Shown here piece after piece: positions 34,592 through 42,716 of a stretch of 64,000 nucleotides of DNA. The notes under the pieces are model-generated. The model had not been told where the DNA came from. It did no database searches and saw only the letters and a list, made by a program, of their open reading frames with translations. Made by a program: the position numbers and the translations under genes. Positions within the stretch are counted from its first letter, which is position 1. Each line of letters begins with the position of its first letter. This DNA comes from GCA-2709075 sp038146865 (GTDB lineage: Bacteria > Pseudomonadota > Alphaproteobacteria > MPNO01 > UBA2964): assembly GCA_038146865.1 (NCBI GenBank), contig JAYQSL010000007.1, forward strand, positions 124,001 through 188,000, given 5' to 3'.

Positions 34592-35104
34592 CTATTCCTC
34601 TTTCATACCGTTAGGGCTTTTGACCCGATTAAGAAATTTCCTATGATCAACCGTGTTTATTATGCCTAAAAGGACCTTCTTGTACCCTTCAACCGCATCG
34701 GCTCCGGCTTCCCTGTATGCCCTAGCTACTCTTTCGCGTTGATTTAAGGTCAAACGCCTCTCTAGTTCTTCCCCCTTGATGGTAAGAGATAAGAGTCTTT
34801 TCCTCCGATCCTGTACTCCTGATTTTTGAGTTATGAAGCCCTCTTGAATGAGTTTGCTCAGGACCCGAGATAAACTTTGCTTGGTAATTCTTAAGATGGA
34901 CAATAATTCAGATACATTAATTCCTGGGTTGCGACCCACGAAGTAGATGACCCTATGGTGAGCTCGACCGAGACCGTATTGCGATAAGATTGCATCGGGT
35001 TCGGAGGTGAAGTCACGGTATGCGTAAAAGATGAGCTCTATTCCCTGACGCAATTCATCATCCCGAAGAAATAGTGGATTCGCCCCGCCCTTTATGTCAG
35101 TCAT
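34592..35104 (-). CDS. MarR-family transcriptional regulator
   Basis: The ATG at 35104 gives about 170 residues; a TTG at 35140 would add 12. The winged helix-turn-helix reads PGINVSELLSILRITKQSLSRVLSKLIQEGFI with the DRRKRLLSLT wing, typical of MarR proteins. It is divergent from the branched-chain aminotransferase with about 90 bases between starts, so control of that gene or of itself is likely. Its ligand is not predictable. Confidence 0.88.
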   Translation of the reverse strand: MTDIKGGANPLFLRDDELRQGIELIFYAYRDFTSEPDAILSQYGLGRAHHRVIYFVGRNPGINVSELLSILRITKQSLSRVLSKLIQEGFITQKSGVQDRRKRLLSLTIKGEELERRLTLNQRERVARAYREAGADAVEGYKKVLLGIINTVDHRKFLNRVKSPNGMKEE

Positions 35105-35197
35105 ATTGACATATTTGCAGTGCAATGCTAGCGAAGGCAACAGTTTTTTTACCAGGCGGCACTTTTTTCTAGGCTTTTCTGTGGAGGCATCAGGTAG

Positions 35198-36073
35198 ATG
35201 TTAAATTTCGATGATCAGGATGGTCAAATTTGGTATGATGGGGAATTGATCCCTTGGCGCAGTGCCAATTTACATGTTCTCACACACGGGCTCCACTATG
35301 GTAGTTGCGTCTTTGAAGGTGAAAGAGTTTATAACGACAGGGTCTTCAAGCTGCTGGAGCATACGGAAAGGCTACTACAATCTGCCAATTACTTAGGTTT
35401 TGAAATTCCTTGGTCCCTTCAAGAGGTTGCGGATTTCACTATCCAAACAGTAAAAGCCCAGGGCTATTCAGATGCATATGTACGCCCTGTAGCTTGGAGA
35501 GGCAGTGAAATGATGGGAGTTTCTGCCCAAGACTCAAAAATTCATTTGGCTATCGCAGTTTGGGAATGGCCGTCCTATTTTTCCCCCGAAGCTCGAATGA
35601 AGGGTATCAGACTAGACTGGTCTAAATGGAAACGTCCCTCGCCTGAAAGTGCCCCAGTCCATGCTAAAGCGGCTGGATTATACATGATCTGTACATTGTC
35701 AAAACATGAAGCAGAGTCTAAAGGCTATGACGATGCGCTTATGCTGGATTGGAGAGGCCAAGTAGCGGAGACAACAGGCGCTAATATTTTTCTAGTTATG
35801 GATGGCGCTCTTCATACCCCTAAACCAGATTGTTTTTTGGATGGGATCACCCGCCGCTCTGTGATTGAGTTGGCTAAAAACAGAGGTTATGAAATAATAG
35901 AGCGGTCAATCATGCCGGAGGAGCTTTCGAAAGCAGACGAAATTTTTGTTACGGGAACTGCTGCTGAAGTTACTCCTGTTGGTTGCATAGGTAATCAAGA
36001 CTTTATTGTGGGTCCGGTAACCAAAGAACTATTAGAAGATTATGACCGGCTTGTGAGATCAGCTATTTCTTAG
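35198..36073 (+). CDS. ilvE: Branched-chain amino acid aminotransferase
   Basis: The 291-residue fold type IV PLP enzyme has the lysine for the internal aldimine at 157 in PVHAKAAGLYM, HGLHYGSCVFEGERVY at 30-45 and the phosphate-binding VTGTAAEVTPVG near 251-262. It transfers amino groups between glutamate and leucine, isoleucine or valine. Its N-terminal pattern fits IlvE group I, but D-amino-acid or aromatic specificity cannot be excluded. It starts next to the divergent MarR gene. Confidence 0.9.
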   Translation: MLNFDDQDGQIWYDGELIPWRSANLHVLTHGLHYGSCVFEGERVYNDRVFKLLEHTERLLQSANYLGFEIPWSLQEVADFTIQTVKAQGYSDAYVRPVAWRGSEMMGVSAQDSKIHLAIAVWEWPSYFSPEARMKGIRLDWSKWKRPSPESAPVHAKAAGLYMICTLSKHEAESKGYDDALMLDWRGQVAETTGANIFLVMDGALHTPKPDCFLDGITRRSVIELAKNRGYEIIERSIMPEELSKADEIFVTGTAAEVTPVGCIGNQDFIVGPVTKELLEDYDRLVRSAIS

Positions 36074-36089
36074 AAGTTGTTATAAGTTA

Positions 36090-36539
36090 TTATTTTAGCC
36101 AGCGTTCTGAAGCTGTGTCATCTTCGGCTTTTGACTCTACCCAGTGGCTTCCAGCAGGTGTATCTTCCTTTTTCCAAAATGGAGCACCGGTCTTTAATCG
36201 GTCGATTAAGAACTGGCAGCTTTGAAGGGCGTCTTCACGATGTGCTGATGCTGTAATTACGAGCACGATTTGTTCACCCGGGGTCAATTCTCCGTATCTA
36301 TGGATTACCAATACATCCTCTAACCGCCAACGCGTTCGTGCCTCTGATTCTAAACCAAAAAGAATTTTCTCGGTCATGCCGGGATAGTGTTCTAAGGTCA
36401 TCGCAGTAATCTGTGACTCTTCATTGGCCCCCCTTACCAAGCCAATAAAGCTTGCAACCCCTCCTACTTCGACATTTTTTGCGCTTATCCCCCTTATTTC
36501 TTGGCCAGCATCGAAATCTTCTTTCTGAACTCGGATCAA
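36090..36539 (-). CDS. moaE: Molybdopterin synthase catalytic subunit MoaE
   Basis: The 149-residue protein shows the MoaE pattern: VGGVASFIGLVRGANE near 26, MTLEHYPGMTEKIL near 47, VIHRYGELTPGEQIVLVIT near 79-97 and SAHREDALQSCQFLIDRLKTGAPFWKKE. It transfers sulfur from MoaD to precursor Z. It directly follows moaD (four bases apart), completing the synthase pair. Confidence 0.96.
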   Translation of the reverse strand: MIRVQKEDFDAGQEIRGISAKNVEVGGVASFIGLVRGANEESQITAMTLEHYPGMTEKILFGLESEARTRWRLEDVLVIHRYGELTPGEQIVLVITASAHREDALQSCQFLIDRLKTGAPFWKKEDTPAGSHWVESKAEDDTASERWLK

Positions 36540-36543
36540 AAGA

Positions 36544-36795
36544 CTAACCCCCAGTCATTGGGGGGAAGAGTGCGACTTCTTTTGATCCGTTCAAGGGGGT
36601 CGCCATGTCAGCCATTTCTTGATCTACTGCGACGCGAATAGCCTTTATATTCTCAAAAGCCGCCCGATAACCATCCCCTTGGTCCCTTAAAAATTCAATC
36701 AAATCTTCAACATTCTCGACGTCGGGAGGTAAACTGATTTCCTCTGTTCCCAGTCCAATGTTAGTTCGAACCCAACCAAAATAAAGGATACGCAT
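36544..36795 (-). CDS. moaD: Molybdopterin synthase sulfur carrier subunit MoaD
   Basis: The 83-residue ubiquitin-like protein ends in the diglycine FPPMTGG that carries the thiocarboxylate, and begins MRILYFGWVR. It pairs with MoaE just downstream. Its start codon overlaps the end of moeA by one base, so the two are probably coupled. Confidence 0.96.
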   Translation of the reverse strand: MRILYFGWVRTNIGLGTEEISLPPDVENVEDLIEFLRDQGDGYRAAFENIKAIRVAVDQEMADMATPLNGSKEVALFPPMTGG

Positions 36796-38048
36796 TAGCT
36801 CATCTCAGAAAAGGGTATAAAATTCAAGATGGTCCCGGCCCTTATATCTGTCAACTCTTCCGGTAACTCCAAAAGGCCGGACGTGTTTGCCATGGATGAG
36901 AGTACACCTGCCCCATCCTTGTGATATTTTTCTGCTCCAAATTGACCATCGGTGCCGGACGTAATCGATGCCCGTATCCACTCTTTCCGCCCAGCTTTCT
37001 TATTGTATGAAAAAAGTGCGGGAACCCTGAAAGTTAAGGGCGCCGTATCAGCGCAGCCGGCTAATGTCAAAAGCGCAGGTCTGGCAAATATCATAAATGT
37101 TACAATCGCTGCGACGGGATTACCTGGCAATCCTATAAACGGTTTCTTGCCAACTTGACCTAAAGCCAGAGGCCGACCAGGTCTGATGGCTAACCGCCAA
37201 AAATAGAGATTTCCAAGCGCTTGAACGGCAGAACGCACGTGATCCTCTTCTCCCATCGAAATACCTGCAGAGGTAATTATGACATCAAAATTAGGTTCAG
37301 CATTAGCAAGTGCTTTCTCAAGAATTTTTGGGCAATCCGGAACTATCCCTAAGTCACCGACTGTGCAACCCAGGCCTGTTAAAAGCGCTGAGATTGCATA
37401 TCGATTAGAATCATAGATACATCCGCTATCGAGTGTATCTCCGATATCACGAACCTCATCACCGGTAGAAAATATTGCAACACGCAATCTCTCAAACACA
37501 TTCAATTCTAATTTTGAAATGGATGCAGCATGCCCAATATGTTGCGCTTTAATTCTTTGACCAGATCGAAGTATTACAGCGCCCTTGCACACGTCTTCTC
37601 CCGCTCGCCGACAGTTTATACCCCTCCTGATCCCCTTTGGCAGAAATACCTGGTGCCCATCATATCGACAATCCTCTTGCATTATGACCGTATCATGACC
37701 AACCGGCATTGGGGCCCCGGTGAAGATTTGCCAGGCCTCATCTTGCAATGCCGCCCTAGAAGCCGGATGGCCGGCAGCAATTCTACCTGCCACTGGGAGT
37801 GCACTGTCTTTATCTGGATTTAAACCGTCAAAACTTACCGTATAGCCGTCAACTGCCGCATTGTCATATGGTGGAACTTCCCTGGACGATATGATGTCTT
37901 CAGCTAAAATCCTTCCAAGGGCCCTGGATAAGGGCACTTTCTCTGTCCCTTTAATGGGATGGAGGCGTTCCCGCATTATAGACAGAGCTTCCCCGGCTGT
38001 CGTAAGGGTATCTCCAAAGGCGAAGCAATTATCAATAAGTTGGGCCAT
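36795..38048 (-). CDS. moeA: Molybdopterin molybdenumtransferase MoeA
   Basis: The 417-residue protein inserts molybdenum into adenylylated molybdopterin. It shows the MoeA N-terminal region (LGRILAEDIISSREVPPYDNAAVDGYTV near 44-71) and the MoCF-binding domain with FSTGDEVRD, YDSNRYAI, ITSAGISMGEEDHV and GLPGNPVAAIVTF. It ends against moaD and follows mobB, forming a compact cofactor operon without moaA, moaB or moaC. Confidence 0.95.
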   Translation of the reverse strand: MAQLIDNCFAFGDTLTTAGEALSIMRERLHPIKGTEKVPLSRALGRILAEDIISSREVPPYDNAAVDGYTVSFDGLNPDKDSALPVAGRIAAGHPASRAALQDEAWQIFTGAPMPVGHDTVIMQEDCRYDGHQVFLPKGIRRGINCRRAGEDVCKGAVILRSGQRIKAQHIGHAASISKLELNVFERLRVAIFSTGDEVRDIGDTLDSGCIYDSNRYAISALLTGLGCTVGDLGIVPDCPKILEKALANAEPNFDVIITSAGISMGEEDHVRSAVQALGNLYFWRLAIRPGRPLALGQVGKKPFIGLPGNPVAAIVTFMIFARPALLTLAGCADTAPLTFRVPALFSYNKKAGRKEWIRASITSGTDGQFGAEKYHKDGAGVLSSMANTSGLLELPEELTDIRAGTILNFIPFSEMS

Positions 38049-38049
38049 A

Positions 38050-38571
38050 TTATCTTAGAGAACCTGATAGGTCGGTTACAGACATCGCTTGCCTTATAAC
38101 GAAGTCCGCTATCCTGAAAATATCTGAAAGAAGATGAAACTCCTTGTTTAGATCCAATGGCTTGGTATCACTTGCTACTGCGATCACAGTATCATCAGTC
38201 CTCCACAAGGGTGGTTTTCCGACAGAGTCACGAAAGACTTCAAGTTTTGGGTATGGCTCATTTTTGAAGCCTTCAACCAGGACTAAATCATTTCTTTGGA
38301 GTTTCTTTAATAACTCCCCGAGGGACGGTTCATTGTCGTTGTTGTTCTCATGCATAAGCACCCAACGTTTTGACGAGGATATAAGGACTTCGCAGGCGCC
38401 AGCCCGACGGTGTTCGAAGGAGTCTTTGCCGGGTTTATCCACGTCAAAGGTGTGATGGGCATGTTTGATTGTTGAAACCGAAAAGCCTCGCGCTTTAATT
38501 TCTGGTATTAGACTTTTAATTAGTGTGGTTTTTCCACTTCCGCTCCAACCAGTAATTCCAAAGACTTTCAT
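38050..38571 (-). CDS. mobB: Molybdopterin-guanine dinucleotide biosynthesis adaptor MobB
   Basis: The 173-residue P-loop GTPase-like protein has Walker A GWSGSGKTT at 8-16, TIKHAHHTFDVDKPGKDSF near 36-54 and DLVLVEGFKNEPYPKLEV. It aids MobA in making the bis-MGD form of the cofactor used by DMSO-reductase-type enzymes. It overlaps pgsA by four bases and precedes moeA by one base. Confidence 0.94.
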   Translation of the reverse strand: MKVFGITGWSGSGKTTLIKSLIPEIKARGFSVSTIKHAHHTFDVDKPGKDSFEHRRAGACEVLISSSKRWVLMHENNNDNEPSLGELLKKLQRNDLVLVEGFKNEPYPKLEVFRDSVGKPPLWRTDDTVIAVASDTKPLDLNKEFHLLSDIFRIADFVIRQAMSVTDLSGSLR

Positions 38572-39146
38572 GGGTGTGTGTCGTCGCTATCAATTCGGTC
38601 AATATGTTTAAGACCAGAACGAAGATAATCATAACCGGTGCATAAAGTTATGATCGCTGCTATCCACAGACACCATTCCCCTATAGCACGTGTGGGTATG
38701 AATTCTGGACCATGTTGGCCAACGATTAAGAACCCAATGGCAACCATTTGCAAAGCGGTTTTCCATTTGGAAAGTTTAGTCACAGGGATTCCTATAGCTA
38801 CTCCGGCAAGAAACTCTCTCAAGCCAGATACAACAATCTCCCTGCACAATATGACTACCGCTGGCAGTAAGGTGCTACCTGAAATTTGTCCAAAACCCGC
38901 CAGAAGAAGTATCGTTGCTGCGACCAGCAATTTATCTGCGACAGGGTCTAGGAATTTTCCAAAAGCCGACTGTTGACTCCAGGCTCTCGCGAGGTACCCA
39001 TCTAGGAAATCTGTTAATGCTGCGATCGTAAAAAGGCCGCATGCCAACCACTGACCCAGAGGTGAGTCTAAGTAGAACAAGGCAACAATTCCCGGAATTG
39101 CTATTATCCGTCCTAGGGTTATCATATTAGGAATACTGGATAGCAT
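38568..39146 (-). CDS. pgsA: CDP-diacylglycerol--glycerol-3-phosphate 3-phosphatidyltransferase
   Basis: The 192-residue membrane protein has the CDP-alcohol phosphotransferase motif DFLDGYLARAWSQQSAFGKF continuing to the aspartates of LDPVADK, near residues 46-70. About five membrane segments are seen. It makes phosphatidylglycerol phosphate, the first step to phosphatidylglycerol and cardiolipin. It follows uvrC on the same strand by 71 bases, a common proteobacterial pairing. Confidence 0.95.
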   Translation of the reverse strand: MLSSIPNMITLGRIIAIPGIVALFYLDSPLGQWLACGLFTIAALTDFLDGYLARAWSQQSAFGKFLDPVADKLLVAATILLLAGFGQISGSTLLPAVVILCREIVVSGLREFLAGVAIGIPVTKLSKWKTALQMVAIGFLIVGQHGPEFIPTRAIGEWCLWIAAIITLCTGYDYLRSGLKHIDRIDSDDTHP

Positions 39147-39217
39147 AATATGAGTTTGTTCTAGATTTTTGCTGACTTCATATTAGAGGTATAAAACACT
39201 CAGCCAATTAAGCCAAA

Positions 39218-41116
39218 TTATCTGGTCGCATGAAAGAAATCGTATATTTTCTTTGCAAGAGAATTACTGATGCCTTTAACAGTGCCTAGGTCCGTTTCCC
39301 CTGCTTCGCCCACTGCTTTTGCTGATCCAAAGTGGTTGAGAAGGGCTTTCTTCCTAGAGCTTCCGATGCCCTCAATTTGATCCAATAGAGACTTGGTGAT
39401 TTTTTTCTGTCTTCGAATTTTATGGCTCCCAATTGCAAAGCGGTGTGCTTCGTCTCTTAGCCGCTGAAGATAATATAATGCTGGATCGTCGGGTTTCATA
39501 ATAAATGAAGGCTGGGTTTCGGTGTGAAATTGCTCACGTCCCGCATCTCTGTCAGGTCCTTTGGAGATCGCGACAATCGGGATCTTAAGCCTTAAATCGG
39601 CTAACACCTGGGCGACTGCTGTTAGGTGGCCTTTTCCACCATCTATTAATAAAAGATCTGGCCAATTTTTTGAAGTTAGTGAAGGGTCTTCTCTGAGGGC
39701 CCGTTTGAATCTTCGCGTTATGACCTCCTTAATCATGGCGTAATCGTCCCCTGGAGATATCCGATCATTTTTTATATTAAATTTTCGATAGGAGGATTTT
39801 GCGAAACCCTCTGAGGTGGCGACGATCATAGCTCCCACAGGATTTTCGCCCGAAATATGACTATTATCATAAACCTCTATTCTGTTTGGAGAGGCATGTA
39901 ACTGAAATTTTCTAGCTATTTGAGCCAGGATCTTCTCCTGATTCTCATTTTGTGACAGGCGTCTTGCAAGTTCTTCACGAGCATTCTCCGCGGCTCGTTT
40001 GACAAGCGTAACCCGGGGTCCACGAGATGGCTTGTATAGAGAAACTTTACGATTAGCTCTGCAAGTTAGTGCTTCCTCAAGTAGATTCTTTTCAGATGGC
40101 AACAGGTTTACCATTATTAAAGGTGGTGGGGTTTTATTGGCATAGAATTGTCCTAGGAAGGCTGAAATAATATCCTCTCTTTTTTGATTGGCAGTTCTAG
40201 ATGGGAAATAAGTACGGTTGCCGAAATTTTGGCCGTTCCGAAAAAAAAATACTTGCACGCAAGATAATCCCCCCAGATTTTCTAATGCGATGACGTCAGC
40301 GTCCCCTAAAGCGGTTATATTAATATCTTGGCGTGCCTGTATTTGGGTCAATGCATGGATACGGTCTCTCAGGGTTGCGGCCTCTTCAAAGTCTAGGTTT
40401 TCAGAAGCCTCTTCCATGCGGATAGAGAGTTTTTCTTGCAGTTTTCTTGTTTTTCCTGATAAAAATTGCTGTGCGTCTTCAACGATCGTTTTATAGTTGC
40501 GTTCGCTGATTTTTCCAACGCATGGACCAGAGCACCGTTTTATTTGGTACTGTAGACAGGTTCGGGTGCGTCCCCTGAAGACAGAGTCTGAGCAATCACG
40601 AAGTGGGAATGCTCGCTGTAAAGCGGCTAACGTTCTATTAACTGAGCCAGCCGAGGCGAAGGGGCCATAATATTCTCCGCCCTCATTTTGCGTGCCTCTA
40701 TGTTTTAAGAGCTGTGGCCAATTACTTGCTGTGGTTAGACGAATATACGGAAAGGATTTGTCGTCTCTCAGCAAGATATTATATAGAGGTTTCAGCCGTT
40801 TGATCAGATTACTCTCCAGAAGCAAAGCTTCCGCTTCTGTATGTGTCTCTATGAACTCCAACTTGTGGGTTGCGGCGATCATCCGCTGTATTCTCACGGG
40901 ATGCTTACTGGGTCGAGTATATGCAGCAACTCGGCGCTTCAGGTTACGTGCTTTGCCAACGTACAGAACCGATTCGCTATCATCTATCATTCGGTAGACG
41001 CCAGGACTTGAAGACAATGTCTTAACTGCCCTTTTGATGGTCTCAGCTCCGTTAGTGAGGTTTGGACTACCGACCTCAAGCCGAGTATTTTTCAATATTT
41101 TTTCTTTTTCTCCCAT
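39218..41116 (-). CDS. uvrC: Excinuclease ABC subunit C
   Basis: The 632-residue nuclease has the GIY-YIG domain (SPGVYRMIDDSESVLYVGKARNLKRRV near 37-62), a cysteine-rich region (RTCLQYQIKRCSGPC), the UvrB-interacting UVR segment (EASENLDFEEAATLRDRI near 234), the RNase H-like endonuclease domain (EVYDNSHISGENPVGAMIV, LLIDGGKGHL) and C-terminal helix-hairpin-helix repeats. It makes both incisions in nucleotide excision repair with UvrAB. uvrB is present nearby at 42.7 kb. Confidence 0.97.
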   Translation of the reverse strand: MGEKEKILKNTRLEVGSPNLTNGAETIKRAVKTLSSSPGVYRMIDDSESVLYVGKARNLKRRVAAYTRPSKHPVRIQRMIAATHKLEFIETHTEAEALLLESNLIKRLKPLYNILLRDDKSFPYIRLTTASNWPQLLKHRGTQNEGGEYYGPFASAGSVNRTLAALQRAFPLRDCSDSVFRGRTRTCLQYQIKRCSGPCVGKISERNYKTIVEDAQQFLSGKTRKLQEKLSIRMEEASENLDFEEAATLRDRIHALTQIQARQDINITALGDADVIALENLGGLSCVQVFFFRNGQNFGNRTYFPSRTANQKREDIISAFLGQFYANKTPPPLIMVNLLPSEKNLLEEALTCRANRKVSLYKPSRGPRVTLVKRAAENAREELARRLSQNENQEKILAQIARKFQLHASPNRIEVYDNSHISGENPVGAMIVATSEGFAKSSYRKFNIKNDRISPGDDYAMIKEVITRRFKRALREDPSLTSKNWPDLLLIDGGKGHLTAVAQVLADLRLKIPIVAISKGPDRDAGREQFHTETQPSFIMKPDDPALYYLQRLRDEAHRFAIGSHKIRRQKKITKSLLDQIEGIGSSRKKALLNHFGSAKAVGEAGETDLGTVKGISNSLAKKIYDFFHATR

Positions 41117-41341
41117 GCGTTGGGCGCCACTGTTTTTGAGTAATTAATGATTGCCTAAAATTTAGCATCGGTTATTCAAAAATTCTCGTAAATTTTTTAT
41201 TTAACCGGGCCTTATCGGGTGTAATGCCAGAACTCTTCTAAAACCTCGAAGAGGGTCTACGAAATTAAGGTAAACCGGGTCTGGCTTTTCTTGAGAGATA
41301 GATATCAAGGGTATTCCAGGGCTAGTTCAAAACTTTGGAGT

Positions 41342-41782
41342 TTAAGGTTGTCTTATCCTATTAATTTCTACCCCAACGCTTGCCGTTTCTTTAAAAACAT
41401 CCAGTTTTTCTACGCGCACGATTACTGCACTTACTTTTTCATATGATAGGCATAGTCCAGAAATCTTCTCTGCTAATGTTTCAACCAAATTGATGTGGCC
41501 GCCTGACACTAGCACCTTCACTGCCTCAACTATTTCTTCATAGTTAAGTACCTCCGAGATATGGTCCTTCTCTATGGGACTATTCTCAGCGACCGATATG
41601 TCTAGATTGACCCGCACTCGCTGAGGTCGCTCTTTTTCATGCTTATGAATACCAATGCGTGCCGACAAGATTAGGTCATTAATCAGCACGTGTCTGATTG
41701 TGTGGCTTGACGACTGTGTCACCAGGTTGTGTATTTTTTTAGTACTATTCATATCAACGTTGTTAACAGATGCGAATTTCAC
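41342..41782 (-). CDS. folB: Dihydroneopterin aldolase
   Basis: The 146-residue enzyme has the FolB pattern: VLINDLILSARIGIHKHEKERPQRV near 32-56, the conserved LNYEEIVEAV, and NLVETLAEKISGLCL with the ligand-binding glutamate. It cleaves dihydroneopterin for folate synthesis. Its start overlaps the upstream FolM-like reductase by four bases (ATGA). About 30 residues precede the usual family start, so a later start is possible. Confidence 0.93.
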   Translation of the reverse strand: MKFASVNNVDMNSTKKIHNLVTQSSSHTIRHVLINDLILSARIGIHKHEKERPQRVRVNLDISVAENSPIEKDHISEVLNYEEIVEAVKVLVSGGHINLVETLAEKISGLCLSYEKVSAVIVRVEKLDVFKETASVGVEINRIRQP

Positions 41783-42549
41783 TCTTTAGGGCATTTGGGG
41801 GCGAGTGGGTATTCCCAACCCAAATGCTGTCCGCCATCTAAAGCGATCATTTGTCCCGTCATTGACTCTGCAGACAATATAAATTCAACCGCTTTTGCTA
41901 TTTCTTCAGGAGGAGCGCCTCGTTTAAGTGGTGTACTTGCTTCTTGTTTAAGAAAATCCTCTCGGCTTTGCCTTGGAGATGGAAGGGTCGGACCAGGTCC
42001 AATTCCATTAACTCTCACGCGAGGGGCCATTGCGAGGGCTAAAGTCTGTGTTAATGACCAAAGACCTGATTTGCTGACTGAATATGAAACAAACCAAGGG
42101 GTCGGGTTCCATACCCTTTGATCTATTATGTTAATAATGTTCCCATCCTGGCCTTGTGGAAGGTTTTTAGACAGGGCTTGTGATAGAAAAAAAGGAGCTC
42201 GCAGGTTAACTGCTAAATGGCGATCCCAGGTGTCAAAAGTCGCTGATTCTAAAGTGTCGAGTTCGAACATGGACGCGTTATTTATTAAACAGGTTATCGG
42301 CCCGATGGCCTCTGCAGCAGCTGGGAAAAGACCGGCTATGTCACAGTCTGAATTCAGGTTTCCCCTAACAGGAACTGCTTTAATACCATCTTTGGATAGC
42401 TGGTTCGTCAGGTGTTCGGCCTCATCCTTGGAGTTGAAGTAATGGATAGCAATATTCCATCCCATTCTAGCTAATTTTTCAGCAATTGATCGCCCGACTC
42501 TTTGAGAGCTACCAGTAATGAGCACGTTTTTTAGGGGTTGGTCTGCCAT
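41779..42549 (-). CDS. SDR reductase of the pteridine reductase/FolM type
   Basis: The 256-residue short-chain dehydrogenase has TGSSQRVGRSIAEKLA near 12-27, where the arginine-containing loop is typical of NADPH-using pteridine reductases and FolM rather than TGxxxGxG. The catalytic YSVSK and its preceding NIIDQRVW segment are present. FolM reduces dihydromonapterin to the tetrahydro form and can give some dihydrofolate reductase activity. The four-base overlap with folB supports a pterin role. The exact substrate is inferred. Confidence 0.82.
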   Translation of the reverse strand: MADQPLKNVLITGSSQRVGRSIAEKLARMGWNIAIHYFNSKDEAEHLTNQLSKDGIKAVPVRGNLNSDCDIAGLFPAAAEAIGPITCLINNASMFELDTLESATFDTWDRHLAVNLRAPFFLSQALSKNLPQGQDGNIINIIDQRVWNPTPWFVSYSVSKSGLWSLTQTLALAMAPRVRVNGIGPGPTLPSPRQSREDFLKQEASTPLKRGAPPEEIAKAVEFILSAESMTGQMIALDGGQHLGWEYPLAPKCPKE

Positions 42550-42716
42550 ATCATCACAATGTTTGAATCTTTCTAATTTATCAAGGTTGAAGCAGGATGC
42601 GAAAGCCTGGAACTAAGATTAGTTTTTACTCTCTGGGTTAGATATATAACTTGAGCGCACTAGGCAATGAACTATTCAGTATCGTTTGTAAGAAAAAAGT
42701 TGGAGACATTCTTTAG

